From Desulfofustis glycolicus DSM 9705 (GTDB taxonomy: Bacteria > Desulfobacterota > Desulfobulbia > Desulfobulbales > Desulfocapsaceae): a stretch of 64,000 nt of DNA. The position numbers were made by a program, and so were the translations under genes. Numbering within the stretch: the stretch's first letter is position 1; each line of letters begins with the position of its first letter. Under the pieces are notes generated by a model. It made no database searches, was not told the origin of the DNA, and saw only the letters and a program-made list of their open reading frames with translations. Positions 1-12,000 of the stretch are shown here, piece after piece. The stretch lies in assembly GCF_900130015.1 (NCBI RefSeq), contig NZ_FQXS01000010.1, positions 1-64,000 on the forward strand, given 5' to 3'.

Positions 1-1617
1 CCCGAACTCGGCCTGCTGCGCCAGTACACCCGGTCCAACAACCAGCAGGTCGCCTTCACGTACGACTCCAGACGCCGGCCGTACCGTTCCACCTATCCGG
101 CCACCGACCAAGGGTACCGCTTCGATTCCCGGGGCAACCTGACGACGCTGTACGACTACAAAGACCGCAGCCGCGACAAATCGTTCGGCTACGATCAGCT
201 CAGTAGGCTGACCAGCTTCAACGGCCTCTGGGGCACCGGCAGCTACCAGTACACCACGTCCGGTAACCGGCTGCAGAAACGGATCGGCAGCGCCACCACG
301 ACCTACAGCTACAGCAACCACCTGCTGTCCGGATCCGGCTACGCCTTCAACGGCGACGGGGACATGACCCGAAACGGCCCCCTGAGCTTTGGCTACGACC
401 GCTTCCACTCTCTGGTGACGGTGACGCAGGACGGTGAACCATCGGTCACCTACGGCTATGACGGGGACCGACAGCGGGTCAGCAAGACGGTCGGCGACCG
501 GGTCACACTCTCTATCCACGACCCGGACGGCACCGTGCTGAGCGAGCTGAGCGAAGACGGCCGGGTGCTGGAAAACTATATCTACCTGGGCGATACCCTG
601 GTCGCCCGGCGCAGCACCAACCGGCCCGGCGATCTGCTTCGGGACGGCAGGATCGAGCTGACCGATGCCATGGTCGGCCTGCAGCTTGTCGCCGGCAGGC
701 CGGTGAGTGTCCCGTTTACCCGGGAAGGCGACATTGGCGGCGACGGCCGGCTCGGACTGACCGAATCCGTGCATGACCTGCGGGTGGTGGCAGGTCAGTT
801 ACCCAATGAGTCTTACGAGCTGTTCTGGTACGATACTGATTATCTCGGCAGCCCGATGACGCTCAGCGACGAAACGGGCGACGTACTGTGGCAGACCGAT
901 ACCCTGCCGTTTGGCGAAGTGTATGAAGAGACCGGTCTGGGAGCGTTGAACAAGCGGCGCTATCTCGGCAAGGAACTTGACCCCGAGACCGGTCTGCTCT
1001 ATTTCGGAGCACGGTACCTTGACAGCCCGGTGGGCCGGTTCCTCTCCGCCGACCCGGTGGGGTTGGTCGACCCGTTGACCGGGGCGGTCAACCTTGAAAT
1101 CCTGGGTAACCCGCAGCGGTTGAACCGTTATGCCTATGGCTTAAATAATCCGTATCGGTATATTGATCCAGATGGGGAGTCTCCGGTTGCAGTCGCGTTA
1201 TCACCACTCATAGTAACACCAATCCCAGGTGCACGAATAGTTTATGGTGCCGCCGTTGCCGGATCCTCAGTCTATGCAGGTTACAAAACCTACAAAACTT
1301 GGCAGTATTTAAACGAAAACAGTAAAAATTCTTCAACACCTGATTTTGTAGGTCAGCCAGATGGTACAATCGTTGACATTAATGAAACACCTCCTGGTTC
1401 TTATGATCAACCTGATGGAGGGAGAACTGATGTCTTACAAAAAGAGGATCATGGTGCAGGCCAATCACACACACATGACCCAATCGTAAATGTAGATAAA
1501 AAGACAGGAAAAAGGTATGTAAATGGCAAGACGAAGCCAGGTCGTGCAGTTTCAGCTTCAGATGTAAAAAACATACAAAATGGCGATGCAAAAAGGTCCA
1601 AACCCAAAAAACGTTAG
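1..1617 (+). CDS. RHS/YD-repeat polymorphic toxin, C-terminal part (5' end outside window)
   Basis: The frame is open from base 1, so the gene begins upstream. Residues 1-180 carry YD-type repeats (YDQLSRLTSF, YGYDGDRQRV). The RHS-associated core follows (YLGKELDPETGLLYFGARY, then GRFLSADPVGL and NRYAYGLNNPYRYIDPDG near base 1170). This core normally forms a shell around a C-terminal toxin. Two EF-hand/dockerin-like repeats (GRIELTDAMVGLQLVAG; GDGRLGLTESVHDLRVVAG, bases 640-800) are inserted in the core, which is unusual. After about base 1180 composition turns AT-rich and the protein becomes a unique 150-residue tip with a hydrophobic segment and a basic end containing GQSHTHDP. This is the classic pattern of an exchanged toxin tip. 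The toxin's chemistry is not recognised. The next small gene is the likely immunity protein. Confidence 0.85.
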   Translation, partial: PELGLLRQYTRSNNQQVAFTYDSRRRPYRSTYPATDQGYRFDSRGNLTTLYDYKDRSRDKSFGYDQLSRLTSFNGLWGTGSYQYTTSGNRLQKRIGSATTTYSYSNHLLSGSGYAFNGDGDMTRNGPLSFGYDRFHSLVTVTQDGEPSVTYGYDGDRQRVSKTVGDRVTLSIHDPDGTVLSELSEDGRVLENYIYLGDTLVARRSTNRPGDLLRDGRIELTDAMVGLQLVAGRPVSVPFTREGDIGGDGRLGLTESVHDLRVVAGQLPNESYELFWYDTDYLGSPMTLSDETGDVLWQTDTLPFGEVYEETGLGALNKRRYLGKELDPETGLLYFGARYLDSPVGRFLSADPVGLVDPLTGAVNLEILGNPQRLNRYAYGLNNPYRYIDPDGESPVAVALSPLIVTPIPGARIVYGAAVAGSSVYAGYKTYKTWQYLNENSKNSSTPDFVGQPDGTIVDINETPPGSYDQPDGGRTDVLQKEDHGAGQSHTHDPIVNVDKKTGKRYVNGKTKPGRAVSASDVKNIQNGDAKRSKPKKR

Positions 1618-1642
1618 GGCCCTTCACACTTCTGGATAAGAA

Positions 1643-1975
1643 ATGAGCACACAACAAGAAATGAACACCAATTGGTGTGATATAGAATTAACCGAAATTG
1701 CATGGTTAAATGACGGCAGAGACCTCATTTTAAGATGGCAGTGTCCTAACAATGTTCTGCGAACATTGACTTGTTTTTGGGCTTCTGCTGTTAAAATTGA
1801 TCTCATTTCAGCTGACAATGAACTTGGATATCCATTTACGTGGGATGCTCATTTTAGGCAGTCCTCAACAGGAGAGTGGGAATTACTATTTGACTTCGCT
1901 TCCAGGGGCGATATTTCGCTTCAATGCAACGAATTGCTATTAGAAGAAACAAATTCCGGTCAAGAAGAGGATTGA
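1643..1975 (+). CDS. Putative immunity protein to the RHS tip toxin
   Basis: This 110-residue acidic protein begins 25 bp after the RHS stop, behind a GGATAAG sequence that may serve as the ribosome binding site. It has no signal peptide or membrane segment. It is AT-rich like the toxin tip before it and unlike the GC-rich RHS core. I do not recognise the family. The immunity role is inferred from position, small size and shared composition, which is the standard arrangement for RHS toxin-immunity pairs. It could instead be an unrelated orphan cassette. Confidence 0.6.
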   Translation: MSTQQEMNTNWCDIELTEIAWLNDGRDLILRWQCPNNVLRTLTCFWASAVKIDLISADNELGYPFTWDAHFRQSSTGEWELLFDFASRGDISLQCNELLLEETNSGQEED

Positions 1976-1986
1976 AGTATTAGTAG

Positions 1987-2010
1987 GGGGACGTTGTTTA
2001 ATTGTTGAAT
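1987..2010 (+). repeat. Left 24-bp inverted repeat of the RAYT unit
   Basis: The 24 bases beginning GGGGACGTTGTTTAATTG are perfectly inverted at 3029-3052. The pair brackets the transposase gene and defines the mobile unit as 1987-3052. Confidence 0.9.
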
Positions 2011-2039
2011 TTTGCAAGAATCTCTGATATCTCAGCCCC

Positions 2040-3029
2040 ATGCCGAGACAAACACGATTGGACATACCTGGCCTCCTTCAACACGTCATAGTCAGAGGAA
2101 TAGAAAGAAGGAAAATATTTATCGATGATTTCGACAGAAAACGGTTTGTCGAGCGATTGTCCGATTTGTTGGAGGAAACCGACACAGATTGTTTTGCTTG
2201 GGCATTGATTCCCAATCACTTCCATCTACTGCTTCGAGCCAATCGACTTGAGCTGAAGCAGTTTATGAGACGATTGCTCACCGGCTATGCTATAAACTTC
2301 AATACCCGCCACAAACGATCCGGCCATGTCTTCCAAAACAGATATAAGTCAATTGTTTGCGAAGAGGAAACGTATCTGTTGGAATTGGTGCGCTACATCC
2401 ATCTCAATCCATTACGGGCGAGACTCGTCTCCGACCTGGTGGCCTTGAGCGAGTTTCCTTGGTGCGGTCATTCAGTTTTAATGGGAAATCAGGAATTGCC
2501 AGGACAGGATATTGAAGAAATATTGACACTGTTTGGCACAAATCTTGGGCAATCACGCCAGGGTTATTCTGATTTTATCAGGGATGGCGCCTTTCAGGGA
2601 AGAAGGGATGACTTGATTGTCGGCGGACCTCAAAGAAGCATGAAGAAGCAGGTGGAGCGACAAGATGACCTGGAAATTTCTGACAGCCGGGTCTTGGGGA
2701 GCGGAGTTTTTGTTGAGCGTCTTCGTCATGAGGAATTTTTGCGAGAAAAGATGATGAGTGGCATGTCGCTGCCAGAATTGGCCGGTCGAGTTGAAGCATT
2801 TTTCAATCTTGAGAAAAACAGTATCAAGCGACGCAGTAACAACCAGGAAATGAAGGTAGCGCGTGATGTTTATTGCTATATGGCGGTAAGGATTTTGCGA
2901 TACAGCGGAACTCATGCGGGTGAGATTCTCGGTATTGGCCGTTCTGCTGTATCGCATGCTGTGCGGCGAGGAGAGCGGATCATAGAGGATAACGATAATC
3001 TGATCGACGGGATAATGGCAGTGATCTGA
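2040..3029 (+). CDS. REP-associated tyrosine transposase (RAYT, Y1_Tnp/IS200-like) with C-terminal HTH
   Basis: This 329-residue protein has an N-terminal Y1 transposase domain (about residues 5-130) with the HUH metal motif in PNHFHLLLR and the family signature FQNRYKSIVCEEETYLLELV followed by RYIHLNPLRA. The C-terminus (residues 270-325) contains a DnaA/helix-turn-helix-like segment (AGEILGIGRSAVSHAVRRG), typical of the long deltaproteobacterial RAYT type. RAYTs cut and move single-stranded hairpin DNA and are tied to REP repeats. The gene sits inside a perfect 24-bp inverted repeat. Its stop codon TGA (3027-3029) touches the right repeat. It looks intact and could be active. Confidence 0.88.
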   Translation: MPRQTRLDIPGLLQHVIVRGIERRKIFIDDFDRKRFVERLSDLLEETDTDCFAWALIPNHFHLLLRANRLELKQFMRRLLTGYAINFNTRHKRSGHVFQNRYKSIVCEEETYLLELVRYIHLNPLRARLVSDLVALSEFPWCGHSVLMGNQELPGQDIEEILTLFGTNLGQSRQGYSDFIRDGAFQGRRDDLIVGGPQRSMKKQVERQDDLEISDSRVLGSGVFVERLRHEEFLREKMMSGMSLPELAGRVEAFFNLEKNSIKRRSNNQEMKVARDVYCYMAVRILRYSGTHAGEILGIGRSAVSHAVRRGERIIEDNDNLIDGIMAVI

Positions 3030-3052
3030 TTCAACAATTAAACAACGTCCCC
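3029..3052 (-). repeat. Right 24-bp inverted repeat of the RAYT unit
   Basis: Exact reverse complement of 1987-2010. It contains the TAA stop codon (3038-3040) and the last codons of the convergent glucan synthase gene. Confidence 0.9.
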
Positions 3053-6000
3053 AGTATTTTTTCCCATGCGCACGCGCACCTGATGTTTGATCAAACATCG
3101 TTCCAGGGGGATGAGATTGCCGGAGAGACGCAAGCCGTCCACCTCGACCCAGGCTACCCCGTGCTCGCATGCGTCAGGGTTTTCGACCTCGATTGCGTAA
3201 ATTGCTTCACCGTGGCGGTAGTGCAGGTTGAACCCCGGCCAGGTTGCCGGGATGACCGGTGCAATCCGCATCTGTTCGCCGTGTACCTGCAGGCCGAGGA
3301 TTTCTTCAAGCCAGGCTCGATACATCCATGCCGCCGAGCCGGTGTACCAGGACCAACCCCCCCGGCCAATCCTGCCGGGCAACCGGTAGATGTCGGCCGC
3401 CACTGCATAGGGTTCGATGCCGTATCGCCAGGCTGCCGCCGCATCGCGGGTGTGCTCGATCGGATTGAGCATCCGCAGCAGGCGCACCGCCCGTTTCCCG
3501 TCTCCGCTTCGGGCCATGGCCATGGCAAGCCACAGGGCGGCGTGGGTGTACTGTCCGCCATTTTCGCGAACTCCCGGTGGATACCCCTTGATATATCCCG
3601 GTGATGGTTCGGAGGTGTCGAACGGCGGTGTGAAGAGCAGCACCAGAGCTTCATCCTCACGAACAAGATGGTGCCAGGCCGATTCCAGCGCCTGCACTGC
3701 CCGGGCTGGTTCTGCTGCCCCGGTCAGCCAGGCCCACGATTGGGGCAGGGAATCGATTCTCGCCTCGGTGCTGGCGGCCGAGCCGAGCGGGGTGCCATCG
3801 TCAAAGGTGCCGCGCAGATACCACTGGCCGTCCCAGCCGGATTGTTCTATCCGCTCGGCCAGAATTTCTCTGTCCTGTCGATAGCTCCGGCCCAGTTCCG
3901 GATGCCGCAGTATGTCCGCCAGCTCGCCCATTCCCTGCAACACATCACAGAGGAACCAGGCCAGCCAGATGCTCTCTCCTTTCCCCTCGGCACCCACCAG
4001 GTTCATGCCATCGTTCCAATCCCCGGTCCCGATCAGCGGCAGCCCTAGAGATCCGGCCGTCTGCCCCCGAGTCACCGCCCGCCGGCAGTGCTCGAACAGG
4101 GAGGCTTGTTCAGCGGAGATAGCCGGTACGGCGTACTGCTCGTGCTGGCCGTCGGCCAGCGCTGTGGCTTCAAGAAAGGGAATGTCCGTTTCCAGGATCG
4201 CCGCGTCGCCGGTGGTCCGGACATAGTGGGCGGTCACATAGGGCAGCCAGAGCAGGTCGTCGGAGATCCGGGAACGGATTCCGGCGCCGCCCGGCGGGTG
4301 CCACCAATGCTGAACATCTCCCTCCCTGAACTGGCGGCCGGCGGCCAGCAGGATCTGGTCCCGGGCCAGTTGAGGCCTGGTGGCGCAGAAGGCCATGATG
4401 TCCTGCAGCTGATCGCGAAAACCATAGGCACCGCTTGACTGATAGAAACCGGATCGCCCCCAGATACGGCTGCTCAGGGACTGGTAGCGCAGCCAGCGAT
4501 TGAGCAGCAGATCGGCGGAACGCTCGGGGGTACGCACTTCAACCGTTCCCAGGAGATCGTCCCACCAGGCTGTGGTCCGGACGAGGGCGTCTTCCAAGGC
4601 GAGCTCGTGCTGGAAAGCGAGCACCAGTTCCCGGGCCCGGAACGACGATTCAGCCTGTCCCAGCATGCAGACGATATCATGGTATTCGCCGGGCGCCAGT
4701 TCAACGGTTGCTCGGAGTGCGGCACCGGGGTCAAGCCCCGCGCCGACCCGCTCGGACAACCCGGGAAGTTCCATGCCTATCGGCCGGGCCAGGGAGCGAT
4801 TGCGGCCGATGAAGGCGGTGCGGTCGCCGCTGTAGGACTCCGGCGCCGGGGTCATGGCGACAAAGGTGACACGATCGCCATAGTCCGGGTGGTAACGATT
4901 TTGTGCGAAAATGGCCCGGGTTTCTTCATCTCGGCGGGTGACGACATGCATCCGGGAGGTCTCGCGGTTCTCGCCCAGGGTCAATTCGACGTAATAGGTT
5001 ATCGATATCCTGCGCTTCTTACGGGATGCATTGGTCAGTCGCAACCGCTGCAGCTTGACCGGTTGGCCGCCGCTGTCGTCGACGGGGACGAAGACTGTCA
5101 GTTCCTGTTCGATGCCATGGCTGTTATGCTCGAAGACGGAATATCCCGCCCCGTGCCGTGCCCGATAGGCCACTGGTTCCCGGATCGGCGCTACGGTCGG
5201 CGACCAGAAGTTGCCGCTTTCCTCGTCACGGATGTAGAGCGCCTCCGAGGCCGGATCGAGTACCGGATCGTTGGACCAGCCGGTCAGGCGGTTGCTTTGG
5301 CTGTTGCCGTACCAGGTGAAGCCGGCCCCGGTTTCACTGACCAACGTTCCGAAATTCGGGTTGGCGATGACATTGACCCATGGCGCCGGGGTGTTCGTGT
5401 CGGGACCGAGATAGATCGCGTATTCCCGCCCGTCTTGGGTAAAACCGCCAAGGCTGTTGAAATATTCCAGCTCCATGAAGGGCAGTGGGGCGGAAGGCTC
5501 CGGGGGAACCCTTTTCCGTGCCATTTTCGTCGGCGGCTTGGGGGAATCGACCGGTGCTTGCAGTTGCCGGGATAACGGCCCCCGAGCACCAACCAGAACG
5601 ATACTGGCGGCAGCGCTGAGAAGCGTCAGGTCTTCTTCCGGGAGCTGGCTGGCGTTCCTGAGAAATACTGAGCCGGCCCGATCAGTGGCGGCTGCCAGGG
5701 AATGGGCCTGGACCAGCTGTTCAAGTCGTTCCTGGACCGGTTGCTCATAGCCCCCCGCCTCCTCGTTGAGAATCACCAGGTCGACCGACAGCCCGTGCAA
5801 TTGCCAGAACGTGCGGGCCTGGAGCGTCTGGCGCACCAAGGCGATTTCCCGTTGCTCGCCGATGCTGACCAGGACGATGGGTAGATCGCCCGATATACCG
5901 TACGGCCACAGTCCAGCCTGCCCCTTGCGATTGTCTGCCAACCGTTTGGCAGACGTGCGCAGCAGACTATTTGGGAACAGCAAATGACTGGCCAATTGCT

Positions 6001-9000
6001 GGAAGCGGCGCGCCTCGTCGGGCTGGATGTGCAGCATCTGCAGCTGCTGCTGAGCCGAATGCCAGGCGAAATCCATGGCCCGTCCGGCGGCGTGGAGCTC
6101 ACTGTATTTGTCCATCAGGAGAAGAACTTCTTCGCGGCTGGCTCCGGCCGCGAGTACCGTGCAGACCTGGTAACGCTGCCCTGGCTCCAGGGTAATGTTC
6201 TGCCGCAGGCTGAGAATCGGATCAAGGACAAACCCCTGGCTGTTGCCGAGACTCTGTACCGCTCCCATGGGTCTGGCAAGATCCCGTCCACGCCCGATAA
6301 ACCGGGCCCGGTCGGTTTCGAACTGCCAATTGTCATCGGCGGTGAAACCCTCTTCGGCGGGGGCGGAGGTAAGGCGGTGGGCGACAAACAACGGTGGGTC
6401 GTCGTTGCTGCGTGGTCGTCGGTAGGCGAGGAGCACCTGGGAGTCGGCAAGTGCCTCGGTCTGGATGAACAGCTTGTTGAAAGCCGGGTGCTGGCGATCG
6501 GCGTTGTGAGCGGCCATGGACAATTCAACATAGCTGGTCAGATTGACCTGACGGCGGCGGCTGGAGTGATTTACCAGGGTAATTCGGCGCACCTCCACGT
6601 CGTCTTCCGGCGAAATGCTGACCTCTGTTTCGGTGTAGATGTCATCATCACTGCACCGGAATATGGCCCGGTCCAGAGTGAAGTCCACCGAATAGCCTTC
6701 AGTCGTGCCGCCGACCGGATGATGGGCGGCGGACCACAGGCGATCGGGCTCCGTCTCGTGAAAATAACAGAAGACTCCCATGGCATCGCAGGTCTGGTCT
6801 GAGCGCCAGCGGCTGATCTCCTGGCCTTTCCAGCTGCTATAACCGCCGCCGCTGTTGGTGATCATCAGATCATAGCGACCATTGGACAAAAGCAAGGTCA
6901 TCGGGGTGATCGTATGCGGGGTGGTAAAGGTGCTGGCTGTCGGTGCGGCCAGGTCGCCGCTCAGGGGCACCGGTTCGCTGTTTCGGGTCGAGACCAGGTG
7001 TAGCGGCGGCAGGGTCGGGATGCGTTCCTGCAGCAAGGCTTCAAAGGCCTGGACCCGCGGGTCGCTGTGGAAGCGGCGCGGAAATGGGTCGCCATGCAGG
7101 AAGTTGATTAATGCCAGAAAAGCCATGCCCTGATGGTGGGCCATATAGGCCTTGATGATGACTCCACGCTTGGGATCCTGGAGAGCGAGATCATGCTGGG
7201 CCTGCCGGCTGAAATCGATCGCTTCGAAAAAGCCGTACTCGGCCAGCATTCCCAAATCAGCCAGCCGCTTGAGGTTTCGCACGGCCTTGCTCGGGGAAAC
7301 GTGCAGGGCCAGCAGGGTGGCGTAGGGGGCGACCACCAGCTTCTCTTCAAGGCCACGTTTCAGGCCGAGGGTCGGCACGCCGAAGGCCTTGTACTGATAG
7401 GTCTTCTCCATGTCGAGGTCGGCGAAGGCCGATTCGGAAATGCCCCACGGTACGTGGTGGCTGCGGCCGTAAGCAATCTGCACTGCCACCGCTTCCCCGG
7501 CCGCTTTGTCGAGCAGTGAATTGTCGTAGGAGCGCTGGAACAGCAAGGGCATCAGGTATTCAAACATGGTCCCTGTCCAGCTGAGAAGCACGCGGCGCCG
7601 GCCGATTGCGCCATAAGGCCGACTCATGGAAAACCAGTGATCGAGGGGGACATCTCCCCGGGCGATGGACAGGAAACTGCCGAGCCGGGCTTCGCTGGCC
7701 AGCAGGTCGTAATTGGCGTCATCAAGACGGTTCAGCGAGACGTTGTAGCCGATGGTAAACAGCTTGTGCTTGGGATCGTAGAGAAAGCGCATGTCCATCC
7801 CGGACGACAATTCCTGGACGGTCTCGATGAGTTGCTCGGCCACGGCCAGGGTTTCGCCGGCCAGCCATTGGGCGGAGGCAAAGGCAGCCAGTAGTCGATC
7901 GAACCAGGGCAGTAGAGCCGATTCGGCCGGCAGAGACTGCTCCCGAATTTGCCGGAGGACGGTCATGGCTTCGATCTGGCCATGGGCCAGCGCGGCGAGC
8001 GAGGGCGCCCGGACCAGATCCCGACGGATGGCGGTACAGGCCACTTCTCCCAGCGGGGCAAGCTCTTCTGCGGTTTTTTCCGCCAGGATTTCGATCCAGC
8101 TCAGATAACGGTCTGCGCTCACCTGCCAACCGGTCGCCTGCTCCATCAGTTCCGTTGCCCATGGACTTTCTCCCGCGGCCGCGACGATGGCGGTGAGCTC
8201 TGTTACCGTCCGCTGCTGCAGATCGAGCTGGTCGACCACGGTTGACGGGGGGCCGTGCCATTCCCGCAACAGGGCATCAACCAACGGCAGGGCGCCTCCT
8301 CCGGCCCCCGACTGAAGCAGGTCTCCTTTCAGGATTTCGCCGGTGTCGGCCAGACCGGTGAAGGTCTTGTGTCCGAAAAGTGGCTGGTGCAGCAGCTCGT
8401 TCAGACCCTGCTCAAGAACCCACAGGGAGCCGAGCAGGTTGCCGCTGTCGACGGTGGAGACGTAGCGTGGTTCGAGCGGTGCCAGTGTCTGGATATCGTA
8501 CCAGTTCAGCAGGTGTCCCTGGTATCGGTCGAGACGGGCGATGCTGTTCATGCTGCCACGCAGTCTGTCCACCACCTGGTTGACGGTCAGGTAGCCGCAA
8601 TCAGAGGCGCCGAGAGTACTGGTCAGCCACAGGCCGATATTGGTCGGACTGGTGCGCATGGCCAGGCGGCCCTGGTGCGACACCTGGTAGTTGTCCGGTG
8701 GTAGCCAGCTGGTGTCGGCGCTGACAAAGGACGAGAAATATCGCCAGGTCCGCCGGGCAACCTGCCTGAGCAAGAGGCGGTCCTGTTCCGGTAGCGGTTG
8801 GCGTCGCCGCCCGGCTCCCGGCGGCAGGTTCAACAGCCAGCCGAGCAGTGGCGCCGCCAGCCAGAGAACGAGCCAGGGGGCTGCCTGCGGCAGGCTGGCC
8901 GGCATGATTTGCCAGACTGCTAAGCCGGCTACACTGCTGAAGAGAGGAACCAGGGCCAGGCCGGCCACGAACAGGGGGTGTCGCTGTCCGGTGCTCCAAT

Positions 9001-12000
9001 GGCTGGCCTGAGTCTTCCATTGGAGCAGATCGCGCCGGGAGATCAGGCATCGGTACCAGGCGCGGCCGATGGCGTCGAGGGCTACCGCCGCCTGGTGCGG
9101 CAGTAACGCAGCATCGGCCGTTGCCCGCAACAGATCGTGCCGGATTTTGGCCAGGTCGAGATACTTCAAGCCGCCGCGACTGGTGGCCATGGTCAGCGGC
9201 TGGGTCAGGGGGTGGATAAGGAGCTGTAATCCGATCACCAGGCCGGCTATGGTGCCGACGCTCGGGGAGATGATCCAGGAGATGAGCAACAGGCCCAGAC
9301 TTGCGGCCGGCAGCAGGCTGCGGCGCAGGTTGTCGAGGATTTTCCAGCGATCCATCAGCGATAGTGCATTTTTACCCCGGCCGCCGGCCGGCTGCGGGAC
9401 CCATGGCAGCAGCCAGGCCGCGATCTGCCAGTCGCCGCGGATCCAGCGATGAGCGCGGCTGGAGTAGCTCCGGTAGTTCTGCGGGAAATCATCAAAGAGT
9501 TCTATGTCACTGGCCAGACCGACCCGGACATGGGCTCCTTCGAGCAAGTCATGGCTCAGTATCCTCCCGTCCGGAAATCGTTCCGACAGCAGTCGGCTGA
9601 AGGCGTGGACATCATAAATCCCCTTGCCCTGGTAGGAGCCTTCACCGCTCAGGTCCTGGTAGACATCGGCAACCGCTTCGGTATAGGGATCGACACCGAT
9701 GGCATCGGCAAACAGCCGGCTGAAGATCGATCGGTTGGTGCTGTCCAGGGTTGGACTCACCCGCGGCTGGATGATGGTATACGTGCCGGCGATGATGTGC
9801 CCGGCCGCATCGAAGCGCGGCTGGTTGAGAGGGTGGGCCAGGGTCTCGATCAGTCGACGGGCTGTGCCGTGCGGTAGCTGGGTGTCGCTGTCGAGAGTGA
9901 TGACAAAGCGGACGTCGGTCAGCCGCTGCCGGTCGCCGACGGCGACCAGGGGGCAGGCCGTCTCGGGACGTGTCCCGTCAATCAGGCGGTTGAGTTCCTC
10001 CAGCTTGCCCCGCTTGCGCTCCCAGCCGATGAATTGCAGCTCTGATGGGCACCAGGTGCGGGGCCGGTGAAAGAGAAAGAAACGCTCACCACCATGCCGG
10101 TGGTTGAGCTCTGTAATGAGTGCGGACGCCGTATCGAGCAGGTGGGCATCTTCCAGGTCGGAGAGTGTCGGTGAGTCGGTATAGTCCGCGAACAGGCTGA
10201 AGAAGAGATTGGCATCCTTGTTGGCGAGGAAGCGAATTTCCACCTTTTCCACCTCGGCATGAATCGTATCATCATCCACCAGCATCATCGGCACGACTAC
10301 CAGGGTGCGGAAGGCGTCGGGAATTCCCTGCTCCCTGAAATCCATCTTCGGTAGGGTTCGGGGCGGCAATAGTCGTGAGATCAGATAATTGACCACCTCG
10401 ATCGCCAGCTGGCTGACCGGAACCAACAGAAGCAGCACCAGAGCGGCATGCAGCGCGAGTGATCCTTCGGCAGGGCGGTCGGGATCGAAGGCAACAAGAG
10501 CAATCGGCACCGCCAGCAGCAGGGAAACGGTACCGACGGCCGACAGATAGAAGGTGGTGTGGTGTTGATAGATCCATGCCAGCAGCCGGTATCGGCGTGT
10601 TTCGCGGCAGGCCAGCAACTGGGCCAGTTCGGACCTGCCTTCGCCGGTCAGCCAGGTGCCGACATGGCTGCGACGCCTATCGAGGTCTGCCTCGCTTTCC
10701 GCTCGACTCGACTGTTCGATCGCCTCTTCGGCGACCTGTTCCTCGCTGAGGGCTGCAGCCAAGGCGAGTTCCTCGATCGCCCGCCGGCAGCGATCGCGGG
10801 TGGGAAAATCCGTCCCGGCGTAGAACCCGGACGGATCGCGGCGCAGTATCTGCTCCACCCGGCTGATGTTCTCGAACACTTCCCGCCAGTCCAGCAGGGC
10901 GAGCTGGCGCAAACTGGTAAAGGCGTTGCCGCAGGACAGCTGTTCTCTGGTTTGCCGATTCTGCTCCCGTAGCGTGATGTCGTAGAGCGAGTCCTTGAAG
11001 CTCCGTTCGAGCCAGCTTCGGACCGGCGACAGAACCACGTCCTCGTCATAGAGCAGGCCGATCAGTTGGGCTCCGAAATAGGGGCTTGGGGTCGGCTCGG
11101 CCGTGGCCAGTTCCGCCAGGGTCTTGAAGAGTTGATTGGACCCGTGACGATTGGCGGCACTCAGCCGATTGGTCCAGAGATCGGCCAGCTGGCGTTCGCG
11201 CAAGTCTTCAAGGGCGGTGACGGCGAAGCTCTGGATGTTTTCGATCAGGGCGATGCGCAGCATTTGGGGGACTGCCCAAAGTTCACCGATGGTCAAGGTC
11301 CGTACGGACTGGTACGCGTCGATAAAGGCCAGCACATTCTCCCGGTCAAGACGCAGATCGGTATGGGAGACCAGGTCCTTGGCCAGGCCGTAGATGCACG
11401 GCAGTCCGCGGTAGTGGGCAGAGGCCAGAACCGGCAGGCGCCGGTAAAAGCTCCGGGGAAGGTTAACCAGGACATCGCGAGTATTGCCCTCGAGGATGTA
11501 TTCGTTGTCAAGTATCCAGTCGGCCGCCGGCGTCGTTTTCTGTTCCAGGTGGGTTGCGGCGGAGAGATCGGCGCAGACCTGCCGTATCCACGTCTGCGAT
11601 TTTCTCAGCCGTTTTAACAACTCAACGGAACGATTCGGCCGTGAGTCCAGCACCTGCTCACCGGCATGGCGCCGGGCATGCTCATGGATCTGGGTAGAAG
11701 ATAGCTTCACCACCCGCACTCGCTCTCTGTCCCGTCTCTCGCATCTGGGGTGGATGACGAACAGTGAAGGGTGGGCCTCGCCATTTTCGCGTAAGAGGGC
11801 CATCGGACGCCGCAGGGAGTCGACGGACGTCTGGAGGATCAGGACGGATTCACCGGGCATCAGCCGGCGGCTGTGAGCGTCGGTCACCTCGGACTCGACA
11901 CCATGCCGGGAACGTCGCAGCCAGGCAAGTGTTACCGCGGCCCCGATGGCTCCACAGCCGAGGATCAAAACCAGCGAAACGGAAAGGTTCCATACCGGCG

